Positions 1 through 7,733 of a stretch of DNA of 64,000 nt are shown one piece after another (position 1 is the stretch's first letter; each line of letters opens with the position of its first letter). The stretch is from contig JAKLKU010000006.1 in the NCBI GenBank assembly GCA_023150475.1, forward strand, positions 124,001 to 188,000. Direction: 5' to 3'. A program made the position numbers and the translations under genes. This stretch comes from Planctomycetota bacterium (lineage in GTDB: Bacteria > Planctomycetota > UBA1135 > GCA-002686595). The notes beneath the pieces are model-generated. The model had not been told where the DNA came from. It did not search any database and saw nothing but the letters and a program-made list of their open reading frames with translations.

Positions 1-399
1 GCAAGCGACGGCGCTCGGGACGCCGGCCTAGGGTTCCAGTCGAGAGCGGCGAGCCGGACGGCGAGCCGGACGGTGAGTCGGGCGGCGTGAACGGAGAGTG
101 CGAGGCTGCGTCGGTCATCGAAGTCGCGGTGCGAGCGTGCCGCATTCTGCAAAACGTCGCGCGCGAGTCGAGGGCTCGCCCGACTTCGTGCTCGGAGCGT
201 CGCCGCCGATCGTGAGCTGGCGCCTATCGCGAGCCGGCGCCTATCGCGAGCCGGCGCCGATCGCGAGCTGGCGCCGATCGCGAGCTGGCGCCGATCGCGA
301 GCTGGCGCCGATCGCGAGCTGGCGCCGATCGCGAGCTGGCGCCGATCGCGACCGGGCTCATACGGCGGCCAGCGCGCACTCGGGTTCGCCGCGGCGCGT
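1..399. other. window edge, no gene; two tandem repeats
   Basis: No reading frame here shows a recognisable protein family; the open frames on both strands are products of the high GC and of the repeats. Two simple repeats are present. Three imperfect copies of a 12-nt unit (gagccggacggc and variants) lie at 51-86. Eight copies of a 17-nt unit lie at 214-349 and are described separately. The segment sits downstream of the 3' end of the minus-strand M28 peptidase gene. Confidence 0.6.
214..349. repeat. 17-bp direct tandem repeat, 8 copies
   Basis: Eight head-to-tail copies of a 17-nt unit, consensus gagctggcgccgatcgc, run without spacers. Copies 4 to 8 are identical. Copies 1 to 3 differ at two positions (ct/cc and gccg/gcct), the gradient expected of a minisatellite growing at one end. 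Copies 3 to 8 each carry a GATC and all copies carry GGCGCC. Because 17 is not a multiple of 3 but 51 is, the repeat stays open in several frames and creates spurious ORFs. Iteron function is possible on unit length alone, but no replication gene is near. Confidence 0.95.
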
Positions 400-2103
400 T
401 CAGCGGGGCTTCGGCGGCCGCTCGTCGTCGGTCGCGAGCACCCACACCGTGTTGAACGCGAGCCGCGTCGAGCGCGTCAGCTTGTCGAAGTCGAGCTTGT
501 CGAGCGTGTCGCGCCAAGTGTGGTAGTCCTCGTTCTTCTCGATCGGCAGACCTTCGAAGAAGAAGAGCACCGGCACGCCGATCTGGTGGAACGAGAAATG
601 ATCGGAGCGCTGGAAGAGCTCTTCGCCTTGGCGCATCACGATCTTGGTGACGCCGGTCTTCGAGAGCGCCTTCGCGCGCACGAGCACTTTCTCGAGCTCT
701 GGATTCTGCACCAGGCCGAGCACGGCGACTTCCTCGGGCTCGCCACGGCCGAGCATGTCCATGTTGAGCATCGCGACGAGCTTCTCTGCTGCGACCGGCG
801 GGTTCCTCGCGAACGCCTGCGAGCCCCAGAGGCCGTGCTCCTCGCCTGAGAACGCGACGAAGAGCACCGAGCGCCGCGGCGGTGCCGTCGCGAACGCTTG
901 CGCGAGCTCGATCAAGGCGGCGGTGCCCGACGCGTTGTCGTCCGCTCCGCAGCCGATCCGGCCCGCCGAGTCGACGCCGATGTGGTCGTAGTGCGCGCCG
1001 ACGACCACGTACTCCTCCGCGAACGCCGCGTCGGTCCCGCGGACCAAGCCGACGACGTTCTCGAGGTCGGTTTCGACTCCTTTCGTCGCCGCCGCGAGCG
1101 ACACGGTGCGCCCCTTCGGCGCGACGAACACCGTGCGGCCCTGTTTCTCGATCTTCTGCGCGAGCTCGAGCGCGTCCTGGCCGAGCAGCGCCTTCGCGGT
1201 CTCGGCGTCGACTTCGATCGCGGGCACGAGCTTCGCGGGAGGTTCGGGCGTCTGGAACGTGCGGCCGTCGTTCCAGCGCGCCCAATTGGCGCGCAGCGAG
1301 AGCGGCGCCGGCTCGGGTCGCGGTCCGAGCTTCGACTTCGTCTTCTCGGGCTCGCGGCGCACGACGATCACGCCTTGCGCACCGGCGTCGGTGAAGTCGC
1401 CGAGCTTCTCGTAGAGTTCCGCTTCGCGCGTGATCTCCGGACCGTCGAAGAGTTTCGGATGCCGCGGCTCGCTCTCGACGATCATCGCGATCGCACCGTC
1501 GACCTGCTTCGCCTTGACTTCCTCCCAGCCGTCGCGCTTCGCGTTGATGCCGAAGCCGCAGAAGACGAGCGCGCCGTTGCCCTTGCCGCGCGCTCCGACG
1601 ACCGGCACGAACTCGCGCCCGAGCTCGAAACGTCGTTCCGTCGGTTCCACGCCGCCCGCCGCGGCCGTGGTGCGCAACACGAGCTCGCAACCTTCGGGAT
1701 CCGCGCTCGCGAGCGTTCGCGAGTAACGCCAGCGGAAGCCGCGTTTCGCGTCGGGACCGGTGACGAGCTCACCGAACGGTTCGAGTCCGGCGTCGGCGAA
1801 ACGGCTTGCGACGTACTCGGCGGCGAGCGCGAGCCCGGCGCTCGGCGTGTCGCGGCCTTCGAGTTCGGGACTCGCGAGCGCGACGCCGTGCGCCTGCAGG
1901 TCCGCCGTCAGGATCGTCGCGTAGCCCGTCTTCCACGCCGCACTGTCGACCGGATCGCCGAGCCCGACGCGGGGCTGCGCCGCGCTCGCGGCCGCGACGG
2001 CGAACGCGCCGATCGCGGCGCAGGTCAGCAGGGCGGCGGACGCGGCGCCGAGCCACGGCCGTCGGGCGAGCGTCCGCCGGCGTCGAATCCACGTCGTCGA
2101 CAT
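400..2103 (-). CDS. M28 family zinc aminopeptidase, exported, with PA-like insert
   Basis: A predicted exported metallopeptidase of the M28 family, 567 aa. Such enzymes remove N-terminal amino acids from peptides outside the cytoplasm. The start at 2103 puts a basic stretch (WIRRRRTLARR) directly before a hydrophobic, Ala-rich signal segment at about residues 17-43. The middle (about 150-290) resembles a protease-associated domain. The zinc ligands are all visible in the C-terminal half: His/Asp in GAHYDHIG, Asp in GADDNASG, the Glu pair in SGEEHGLWGS, Asp in LNMDMLGR and His in the SDHFSFHQIG segment. It is last in a minus-strand series after aroA and galE, 72 bases behind galE, so co-transcription is possible but a functional link is not evident. 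Substrate is unknown. Confidence 0.9.
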   Translation of the reverse strand: MSTTWIRRRRTLARRPWLGAASAALLTCAAIGAFAVAAASAAQPRVGLGDPVDSAAWKTGYATILTADLQAHGVALASPELEGRDTPSAGLALAAEYVASRFADAGLEPFGELVTGPDAKRGFRWRYSRTLASADPEGCELVLRTTAAAGGVEPTERRFELGREFVPVVGARGKGNGALVFCGFGINAKRDGWEEVKAKQVDGAIAMIVESEPRHPKLFDGPEITREAELYEKLGDFTDAGAQGVIVVRREPEKTKSKLGPRPEPAPLSLRANWARWNDGRTFQTPEPPAKLVPAIEVDAETAKALLGQDALELAQKIEKQGRTVFVAPKGRTVSLAAATKGVETDLENVVGLVRGTDAAFAEEYVVVGAHYDHIGVDSAGRIGCGADDNASGTAALIELAQAFATAPPRRSVLFVAFSGEEHGLWGSQAFARNPPVAAEKLVAMLNMDMLGRGEPEEVAVLGLVQNPELEKVLVRAKALSKTGVTKIVMRQGEELFQRSDHFSFHQIGVPVLFFFEGLPIEKNEDYHTWRDTLDKLDFDKLTRSTRLAFNTVWVLATDDERPPKPR

Positions 2104-2175
2104 CGTGCCCGCATTCTTCCACGCGGCTCTCGGCCCGTCACGGTCGCGCGCGTCGGCGCCTTCCACGAGAGGGCC

Positions 2176-3180
2176 TCAGTAGCCGCGCGGGTGCTTCTGG
2201 AGGAAGTTCCAGGCGTCCGTGATGATGTCGGCGAGCCCGGCGCGCGCCGGCTTCCAGCCGAGCTCGTCGAACGCGCGCGTGCCGCCGCTCTGCAGCACGG
2301 GCGGATCGCCTTCGCGCCGCGCGACGACCCGGGCCGGGATCTTGCGGCCGGTCACCCTGTGCGCCGTGTGGATCACTTCGAGCACGGTGAAGCCCGTGCC
2401 GGTGCCGAGGTTGCAGAAGAGCCGCTCGGTCCCGCCCTGCAGCTTCGCGAGCGCGCGCACGTGCGCGTCGGCGAGGTCCTCGACGTGGATGTAGTCGCGC
2501 ACGCACGTGCCGTCTTTCGTCGGATAGTCGTTGCCGAAGACGGCGATGTCGGCGCGCGTGCCCGCGGCGACCTGCAGCACGAGCGGAATCAAGTGGGTCT
2601 CGGGCTCGTGGACCTCGCCGAGCGAGCCGTCCTGCGCCGCGCCGGCCGCGTTGAAGTAGCGCAGCGCGGCGAAGCGCAAACCGTACGCGCGGCTGTAGTC
2701 CTCCATCATGTGCTCCATGTGGAGCTTCGTGCGCCCGTACGGACTGATCGGGTTCTGCGGATGGCTCTCGTCGATCGGCACGCGCAACGGATTGCCGTAC
2801 GTCGCGCACGTCGACGAGAAGACGATGTCGCGGCAGCCGTGCGCGCGCATCGCTTCGAGCAGGTTCCACGTGTAGTGGACGTTCTCGAGGTAGTACTTCG
2901 AAGGCTCCTTCACCGACTCGCCGACGTACGTCTTCGCGGCGAAGTGCACGACGCCGACCGGGCGGTGCTTCGCGAAGACACGAGCGAGACCGTCGCGGTC
3001 GCCGAGGTCGACTTGCTCGAACGTGCCTTGCACCGCGGCGCGGTGGCCGGTCGAGAGGTTGTCGAGCACGATCGTCTCGACGCCGAGCGAGCGGAAGAGC
3101 CGCACGGTGACGGCGCCGATGTAACCCGCGCCGCCGGCGACCAGCACGGGACCTTGGGGCTTCGAGAGAGCAGGGACCAT
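2176..3180 (-). CDS. galE: UDP-glucose 4-epimerase
   Basis: A 334-aa extended short-chain dehydrogenase that interconverts UDP-glucose and UDP-galactose with bound NAD, in the cytoplasm. The NAD-binding glycine motif is near the N-terminus (GGAGYIGAV). The catalytic Ser/Tyr/Lys set is seen as SSTCATYG followed by SPYGRTK. Length fits the family (about 330-340 aa). The start at 3180 places the beta-strand PVLVAGGAGYIG about 12 residues from the N-terminus; the frame stays open upstream only because it runs antisense to other sequence. It lies 50 bases after aroA on the same strand. It can supply galactose units for the envelope polysaccharides encoded further along the window. Confidence 0.93.
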   Translation of the reverse strand: MVPALSKPQGPVLVAGGAGYIGAVTVRLFRSLGVETIVLDNLSTGHRAAVQGTFEQVDLGDRDGLARVFAKHRPVGVVHFAAKTYVGESVKEPSKYYLENVHYTWNLLEAMRAHGCRDIVFSSTCATYGNPLRVPIDESHPQNPISPYGRTKLHMEHMMEDYSRAYGLRFAALRYFNAAGAAQDGSLGEVHEPETHLIPLVLQVAAGTRADIAVFGNDYPTKDGTCVRDYIHVEDLADAHVRALAKLQGGTERLFCNLGTGTGFTVLEVIHTAHRVTGRKIPARVVARREGDPPVLQSGGTRAFDELGWKPARAGLADIITDAWNFLQKHPRGY

Positions 3181-3230
3181 GTTGCGCGAGGATAGCGTGC
3201 GCGCTTCATCGGAAGCGAGCGGCGCGCGAC

Positions 3231-4592
3231 TCAAGCCTGGGGGACCGCGCCGAGCCGCTCGAGGTCGCGCCAGAACGCCGGCCAGGTTTTCGCGACGGCA
3301 AGGGCGTCGTCCACGAGCACACCGTCGCACACGAGGCCGAGCAGCGCGAACGCGAACGCCATGCGGTGGTCGCCGTGCGCAGGCAGGATCGCGCGGCGCG
3401 GCGTGCGCGGCGCGCGAGAGAGGCTCAAGGTCGTAGAGCTCGCCGCGACTTCGAAGCCCAACGCCGCGAGCCCCGCCGCGAGCACGTCGATGCGCGAGCT
3501 CTCCTTGCCCGGCAGCGTGTCGAGGCCGACGAATTCCGAACGCGCGCCCGTGTGCGCGCAGAGCGCGGCCGCGGCGAGCGCGACGAGCGGCGGCGCGAGA
3601 TCGGGTTCGCCGCCGAGGTCGAGCCGAGCTCCGCACCTCGGGCGGCCGCTCGCTCGCAACCCGTCGCTCGTGAACTCCGCCTCGCAGCCGAACGCGCGCA
3701 GGTGCTCGGCGATGCGCACGTCGCCTTGTGCGCTCGACGCACGGAGCCCGACCGCGACGAGCTCGCCGCCGGTGATGCACGCCGCGCACAGCGCGACGGC
3801 GGCGAGCGACGCGTCGGGCTCGATCTCGAACGGCGCCTCGGGCGCGACCAACGGCCCCTGCACGTCGTAGACGTCGCCGTGACCCGTCGAATCGGCCACG
3901 ACGACGCGCGCACCGAAACGCTCGAGCACGCTCGAGGTCATCGTCACGTACGGCCGGCTCGGCACGTCGCCGCGCACGACGATCCGGTTCTGATCCGGGT
4001 ACGCCGCGAGCGCGAGCAGGAGGCCCGAGAGTTCCTGGCTCGAACGCGGCGCGACGAGCTCCAACGTGCTCGGCGGACCGAGCGGACGGAAGCGCAGCGG
4101 GAACGTGCGGCTCGCGAACTCGACGCCGCTCGCGGCGAGCGCGTCGAGCAACGCGTCCGAGCGCCGGCGCGCGAGCGAGCCGCTCGCCACGAGCTCGATC
4201 TCGCGGTCGGTCGAACCCGCGAGCGCGAGCACGGCGAGCGCGAACCTGGCGAGCGTGCCGGATTCGCCGAGCGCGAGCGGCGCGGTCGGTGCGAGCCCGC
4301 GGTGCGGACCCGGCGGCCGGCCGGTGAGGCGCACGGCGGCGGGTGCGAGCCGCTCGACGTCCGCTCCGCACGCCGCGAGCAGCCCGAGCGCGTGCCGCAC
4401 GTCGTCGCCGTCCGGCAGTCCGACGATGCGCGTCGCGCCTTCCGCGAGCGCCGCCGCGAAGAGCGCCCGTTGCGCGAGCGACTTCGAGCCCGGCGCGAAG
4501 CAGCGCCCGACGATGCGGCTCGACGGCGCGAATCCTCGTACGTTCTGCGACACGGCGAGCGCGCGATTGTAGCCCTGCGGCTCCGCGGGCAT
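3231..4592 (-). CDS. aroA: 3-phosphoshikimate 1-carboxyvinyltransferase (EPSP synthase)
   Basis: A 453-aa cytoplasmic enzyme that joins phosphoenolpyruvate to shikimate 3-phosphate, step six of the shikimate pathway. Family landmarks are the substrate loop PGSKSLAQRALFAAAL near residue 35, ALGESGTLARF in place of the usual GNAGT segment, LPGKESSRIDVL, and near the C-terminus HGDHRMAFAFAL with the catalytic Asp/His/Arg. The start at 4592 is the first ATG giving a normal-length protein. The loop after GxSG differs from enterobacterial enzymes, as in many class II-like members; no claim on inhibitor tolerance can be made from this. The gene is divergent from purC across only 45 bases and leads a minus-strand series with galE and the M28 peptidase. 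Confidence 0.92.
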   Translation of the reverse strand: MPAEPQGYNRALAVSQNVRGFAPSSRIVGRCFAPGSKSLAQRALFAAALAEGATRIVGLPDGDDVRHALGLLAACGADVERLAPAAVRLTGRPPGPHRGLAPTAPLALGESGTLARFALAVLALAGSTDREIELVASGSLARRRSDALLDALAASGVEFASRTFPLRFRPLGPPSTLELVAPRSSQELSGLLLALAAYPDQNRIVVRGDVPSRPYVTMTSSVLERFGARVVVADSTGHGDVYDVQGPLVAPEAPFEIEPDASLAAVALCAACITGGELVAVGLRASSAQGDVRIAEHLRAFGCEAEFTSDGLRASGRPRCGARLDLGGEPDLAPPLVALAAAALCAHTGARSEFVGLDTLPGKESSRIDVLAAGLAALGFEVAASSTTLSLSRAPRTPRRAILPAHGDHRMAFAFALLGLVCDGVLVDDALAVAKTWPAFWRDLERLGAVPQA

Positions 4593-4637
4593 ACTCCGCG
4601 CCCTTCTACACGACCCGCTCGGCGGGCGAGGTTCCCC
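4593..4637. promoter_or_regulatory. 45-bp divergent start region between aroA and purC
   Basis: The two genes start back to back with only 45 bases between their ATG codons. Any promoters must therefore overlap each other or lie inside the opposite coding region. A small inverted repeat (cccgc tcgg cgggc) is visible, but no convincing -35/-10 pair was found. Confidence 0.4.
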
Positions 4638-5555
4638 ATGACCGTGCAGACCACCTACCTCGGACGCGAACAGAGAATCCCCGGCCTGAAGTGGCTCGCT
4701 TCGGGCAAGGTGCGCGACATCTACGAGATCGACGCCGAGCGTTTGCTCTTCGTCACGAGCGACCGCGTCTCCGCGTTCGACGTCGTGATGAACGAAGGCA
4801 TCCCCCACAAGGGCGCGGTGCTGACGGCGATCACGGCGTACTGGTTCGAGCACACGCGCGACGTGATCGAGAACCACTTGATCAGCACGTCGGTCGACGA
4901 CGTCGCTGCGCTTTCGCCCGAGTGGCGCGACCGTCTGCGCGGCCGCGTGATGGTCGTGCGCCGCGCGCAGCCGACCACGGTCGAGTGGGTCGTGCGCGGC
5001 TACCTCGCGGGCTCCGGTTGGAAGGAGTACCAGAAGTCGCAGACGGTTTGCGGCGTGCCGCTGCCCGCGGGCTTGAAGAACTCCTCGAAGCTGCCGCAGC
5101 CGATCCTGACGCCGACCACCAAGGAAGAGACCGGCCACGACCTGCCGATCACGCCGGCGCAAGCGAAGGAGCGCGTCGGTGCCGCGATCTACGAGCCGTG
5201 CGCGAAGGCGTCGATCGCGCTCTTCCAACGCGCGGGCGACGTGCTCGCTCGCCACGGCATCCTGCTCGCCGACACCAAGTTCGAGTTCGGCGTGCGCAAG
5301 GACAAAGTGATCCTGATCGACGAAGCGTTGACGCCGGATTCGTCGCGCTTCTGGCCCGCGGACAAGGTCGTGCCCGGCCAGAACCCGCCGAGCTACGACA
5401 AGCAGATCCTGCGCGACTGGCTCGAGACGCTCGATTGGAACAAGCAGTATCCGCCGCCGACGCTGTCGCAGGACGTGATCGAGCGGACGGCGGCGAAGTA
5501 CCTGGAAGTCTGCAAGAAGATCACCGGCCGGCTGCCGGAGGGCGTGCGCGCATGA
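4638..5555 (+). CDS. purC: phosphoribosylaminoimidazole-succinocarboxamide synthase
   Basis: SAICAR synthetase, 305 aa, condenses carboxyaminoimidazole ribotide with aspartate using ATP in purine synthesis. Visible motifs are LASGKVRDIYEID with the phosphate loop, the DTKFEFGV strand, and the LIDEALTPDSSRFWP metal/substrate segment that is nearly invariant in the family. Length matches the longer bacterial and eukaryote-like form (about 300 aa rather than 237). The chosen ATG at 4638 gives an N-terminus of MTVQTTYLG; upstream frame is antisense to aroA. The stop overlaps the purE start in an ATGA, so the two are translationally coupled. Confidence 0.96.
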   Translation: MTVQTTYLGREQRIPGLKWLASGKVRDIYEIDAERLLFVTSDRVSAFDVVMNEGIPHKGAVLTAITAYWFEHTRDVIENHLISTSVDDVAALSPEWRDRLRGRVMVVRRAQPTTVEWVVRGYLAGSGWKEYQKSQTVCGVPLPAGLKNSSKLPQPILTPTTKEETGHDLPITPAQAKERVGAAIYEPCAKASIALFQRAGDVLARHGILLADTKFEFGVRKDKVILIDEALTPDSSRFWPADKVVPGQNPPSYDKQILRDWLETLDWNKQYPPPTLSQDVIERTAAKYLEVCKKITGRLPEGVRA

Positions 5556-6046
5556 AAGTGGCGATCCTGATGGGCTCGGACTCGGACTGGACGCGGCTCG
5601 AGCCGTGCGCCGCGGAGCTCAAGAAGCACGGCGTCGGCGTCGAAGCGCGCGTGCTCTCCGCGCACCGCACGCCGAAACAAGTGGTCGAGTTCGTCGAGCA
5701 GGCGCCCGGCCGCGGCGTCAAGGTCTTCATCTGCGCCGCCGGCGGCGCAGCGCACCTCGCCGGCGTCGTCGCCGCGCACACCGACCTGCCCGTGATCGGC
5801 ATCCCGATCGACAATCCGCCGCTCGGTGGACTCGACGCGTTGCTCTCGACCGTCCAGATGCCCGGCGGCGTGCCGGTCGCGTCGGTCGCGGTCGGCGGCG
5901 GCGGACCGCAGAACGCGGCGCTCTTCGCGCTGCGCATCCTCGCGCTCGCTCACCCCGAGCTCGCGCCGAAACTCGCCAAACACCGCGCGGACATGGCGAA
6001 GAAAGTCGCCGAGAAGGACGCCGCGCTCCAGTCCAAGCTCGCCTGA
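5552..6046 (+). CDS. purE: N5-carboxyaminoimidazole ribonucleotide mutase, class I PurE
   Basis: A 164-aa enzyme that moves the carboxylate of N5-CAIR to give CAIR, the substrate used by the PurC encoded just upstream. The hallmark N-terminal phosphate site MGSDSDW is present, followed by LSAHRTP with the catalytic His and ICAAGGAAHLAGVVA. Length is normal for class I PurE. The ATG overlaps the purC stop by 4 bases. The purK that class I enzymes normally need is not in this window. Confidence 0.96.
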   Translation: MKVAILMGSDSDWTRLEPCAAELKKHGVGVEARVLSAHRTPKQVVEFVEQAPGRGVKVFICAAGGAAHLAGVVAAHTDLPVIGIPIDNPPLGGLDALLSTVQMPGGVPVASVAVGGGGPQNAALFALRILALAHPELAPKLAKHRADMAKKVAEKDAALQSKLA

Positions 6047-6064
6047 GCCCGACATTCGCCGCCC

Positions 6065-7132
6065 ATGACCGTCGACACCATCCACTGGGAAGGAAAACGT
6101 CCCGGCTTCTGCCGCATCATCGATCAGACGTTGCTGCCGACCGAGACCAAGATCCTCGACCTCCAGAACGTCGAGCAGATGTTCGACGCGATCAAACGGC
6201 TCGCCGTCCGCGGCGCGCCCGCGATCGGCGTCGCGGCGGGCTACGGCGTGCTGCTCGGGATCCAAGCGCATGCCGAGAAACCCGCGGACGACGTGCTCGG
6301 GCGCACCAAGGAGACCTGCGCGTGGCTCGCGCGCGCCCGGCCGACCGCCGTCAACCTCTTCTGGGCGCTCGAGCGGATGCAAGCGCGCGCCGAACGCGAC
6401 TACAAGGCGAAGAAGACCGGGCGCGAGATCGTCGACGGGCTCTTCGACGAAGCACACACGATCTGGCGCGAGGACGGCGAGATCTGCCGCAAGATCGGCG
6501 CGATCGGCTCCGAGCTCCTGAAGGACGGAGCGACGGTGCTCACCCACTGCAACGCCGGCGCGCTCGCGACGGCGGACTACGGCACCGCGCTCGCGCCGAT
6601 CTACGTCGCGCGCGACCAAGGCAAGACGATCAAGGTCTTCGCGGACGAGACGCGGCCGCTCTTGCAGGGCGCGCGGCTGACCGCGTGGGAGCTCCACGAG
6701 TCGAAGATCGACGTCACGCTGATCACCGACAACATGGCGGGCCGCGTGATGTTCGAAGGCAAGATCGACGCCGTGTTCGTCGGCGCCGACCGCATCGCGA
6801 AGAACGGCGACACGGCGAACAAGATCGGCACGTACTCGGTCGCGGTGCTCGCGAAGGAGCACGGCATCCCGTTCTACGTCTGCGCGCCGCTCTCGACCTT
6901 CGATCCGAAGATCGAGCACGGCGACCAGATTCCGATCGAAGAGCGCGGCGCCGAGGAGATCACCTGCGGCTTCGGCAAGCAGACCGCGCCGACCGGCGTC
7001 AAGGTCTACAACCCGGCGTTCGATGTCACGCCGGCGCGTCTCATCCGCGGCATCGTCACGGAAGTCGGTTTGATCGAACGGCCGACGACGGCGCGCGTCG
7101 AAGCGGCGCTGCGCCGCGGCGGACGCCTCTAG
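6065..7132 (+). CDS. mtnA: S-methyl-5-thioribose-1-phosphate isomerase
   Basis: A 355-aa cytoplasmic isomerase that turns methylthioribose 1-phosphate into methylthioribulose 1-phosphate in the methionine salvage pathway. Recognised by RGAPAIGVAAGYG, the catalytic Cys in LTHCNAGALAT and the catalytic Asp in VGADRIAKNGDTANK, in the usual order and spacing. It starts 18 bases after purE and is probably the third gene of that transcript. No other mtn genes are nearby, so the rest of the pathway must be elsewhere. A strong inverted repeat follows 27 bases after the stop. Confidence 0.95.
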   Translation: MTVDTIHWEGKRPGFCRIIDQTLLPTETKILDLQNVEQMFDAIKRLAVRGAPAIGVAAGYGVLLGIQAHAEKPADDVLGRTKETCAWLARARPTAVNLFWALERMQARAERDYKAKKTGREIVDGLFDEAHTIWREDGEICRKIGAIGSELLKDGATVLTHCNAGALATADYGTALAPIYVARDQGKTIKVFADETRPLLQGARLTAWELHESKIDVTLITDNMAGRVMFEGKIDAVFVGADRIAKNGDTANKIGTYSVAVLAKEHGIPFYVCAPLSTFDPKIEHGDQIPIEERGAEEITCGFGKQTAPTGVKVYNPAFDVTPARLIRGIVTEVGLIERPTTARVEAALRRGGRL

Positions 7133-7159
7133 CGCCGGACGCCCGTAGCGCCGGACTCA

Positions 7160-7185
7160 CGCGGCTGCGGACGCACGCAGCCGCG
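7160..7185 (+). terminator. candidate hairpin terminator after mtnA
   Basis: A perfect 10-bp inverted repeat (cgcggctgcg / cgcagccgcg) with a 6-base loop lies just after mtnA. No T-run follows, so it would act as a U-less hairpin terminator or an mRNA 3'-end stabiliser. Confidence 0.5.
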
Positions 7186-7477
7186 CAAGCGCGTCGAGGT
7201 GGACACGCTCAGGCCGACGCGTCTGGCCGCGCTTCGTGGGCCGCGCGCCGCCGGCCTGCATGCCCCGCATGCCCCGCACGGCTCGGGCGGCGGGCGCGGC
7301 CGTCTCGGCCCCGCGCGTCATGCCCTCGTGGCTCAGCCCGGCGGCGTCGTGCGAAAGGACTTCGCGCGCACAAGTCCGGCTTCAGATCGACGAGCGGCGC
7401 AGTCGATCGTCGGTCCGATCTCGGTTCGTAGGTGTGACCGAGCGCTCTCCGACTTGCTCCGCAGCCCCCGTGACGCG
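7186..7477. other. no gene seen between mtnA hairpin and small CDS
   Basis: Together with 7133-7159 this makes about 320 non-coding bases. It contains a short direct repeat (gcatgcccc twice near 7259-7275) and GC-rich palindromes but no supported ORF. The promoter for the 68-aa protein should lie in its 3' part; no clear consensus is visible. Confidence 0.5.
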
Positions 7478-7684
7478 ATGAGCCCGAAGAAGAAGACTCC
7501 CCAGCCCAAGAAGCCCGCGCCCGTCAAGTTCGAGGCGAAGCCCCAGAACCCCGACGAGATGACCGCGGAAGTGATCGAGTTCATCACGGCGATCGACGCG
7601 TACAAACGCCAGAACGGCCGCCCGTTCCCGAACTGGAGCGAGATCCTCGAAGTCGTGAAGAGCCTCGGCTACGCGCGCCGCTAG
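7478..7684 (+). CDS. small conserved hypothetical protein, 68 aa
   Basis: A 68-aa protein with a Lys/Pro-rich N-terminal tail ([14 protein letters not shown]) followed by a compact, probably helical domain containing [14 protein letters not shown] and a C-terminal block [19 protein letters not shown]. From memory, similar small proteins occur widely in Planctomycetota without known function. The longer open frame upstream has no such features and is rejected. The basic tail and the WSE..EV.KSLGY block suggest a small helix-turn-helix-like or nucleic-acid-binding unit, which is a guess. It converges with the selenoprotein gene, 49 bases away. Confidence 0.7.
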   Translation: MSPKKKTPQPKKPAPVKFEAKPQNPDEMTAEVIEFITAIDAYKRQNGRPFPNWSEILEVVKSLGYARR

Positions 7685-7733
7685 TACGCGCGCTCGGCGG
7701 CGTCCTGGCTCGGCGACTTCATTCGGCCGCGAC

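Noticed and set aside
98..526. 142-codon plus-strand ORF at the left edge
   Set aside because: It is created largely by the 17-bp tandem repeat, which reads open in every frame because 51 bases make 17 codons.
898..3195. Long plus-strand open frame (765 codons) antisense to the M28 and galE genes
   Set aside because: Arg/Asp/Val-rich composition, no family motif, and fully overlapped by two well-supported genes; high GC makes stops rare in antisense frames.
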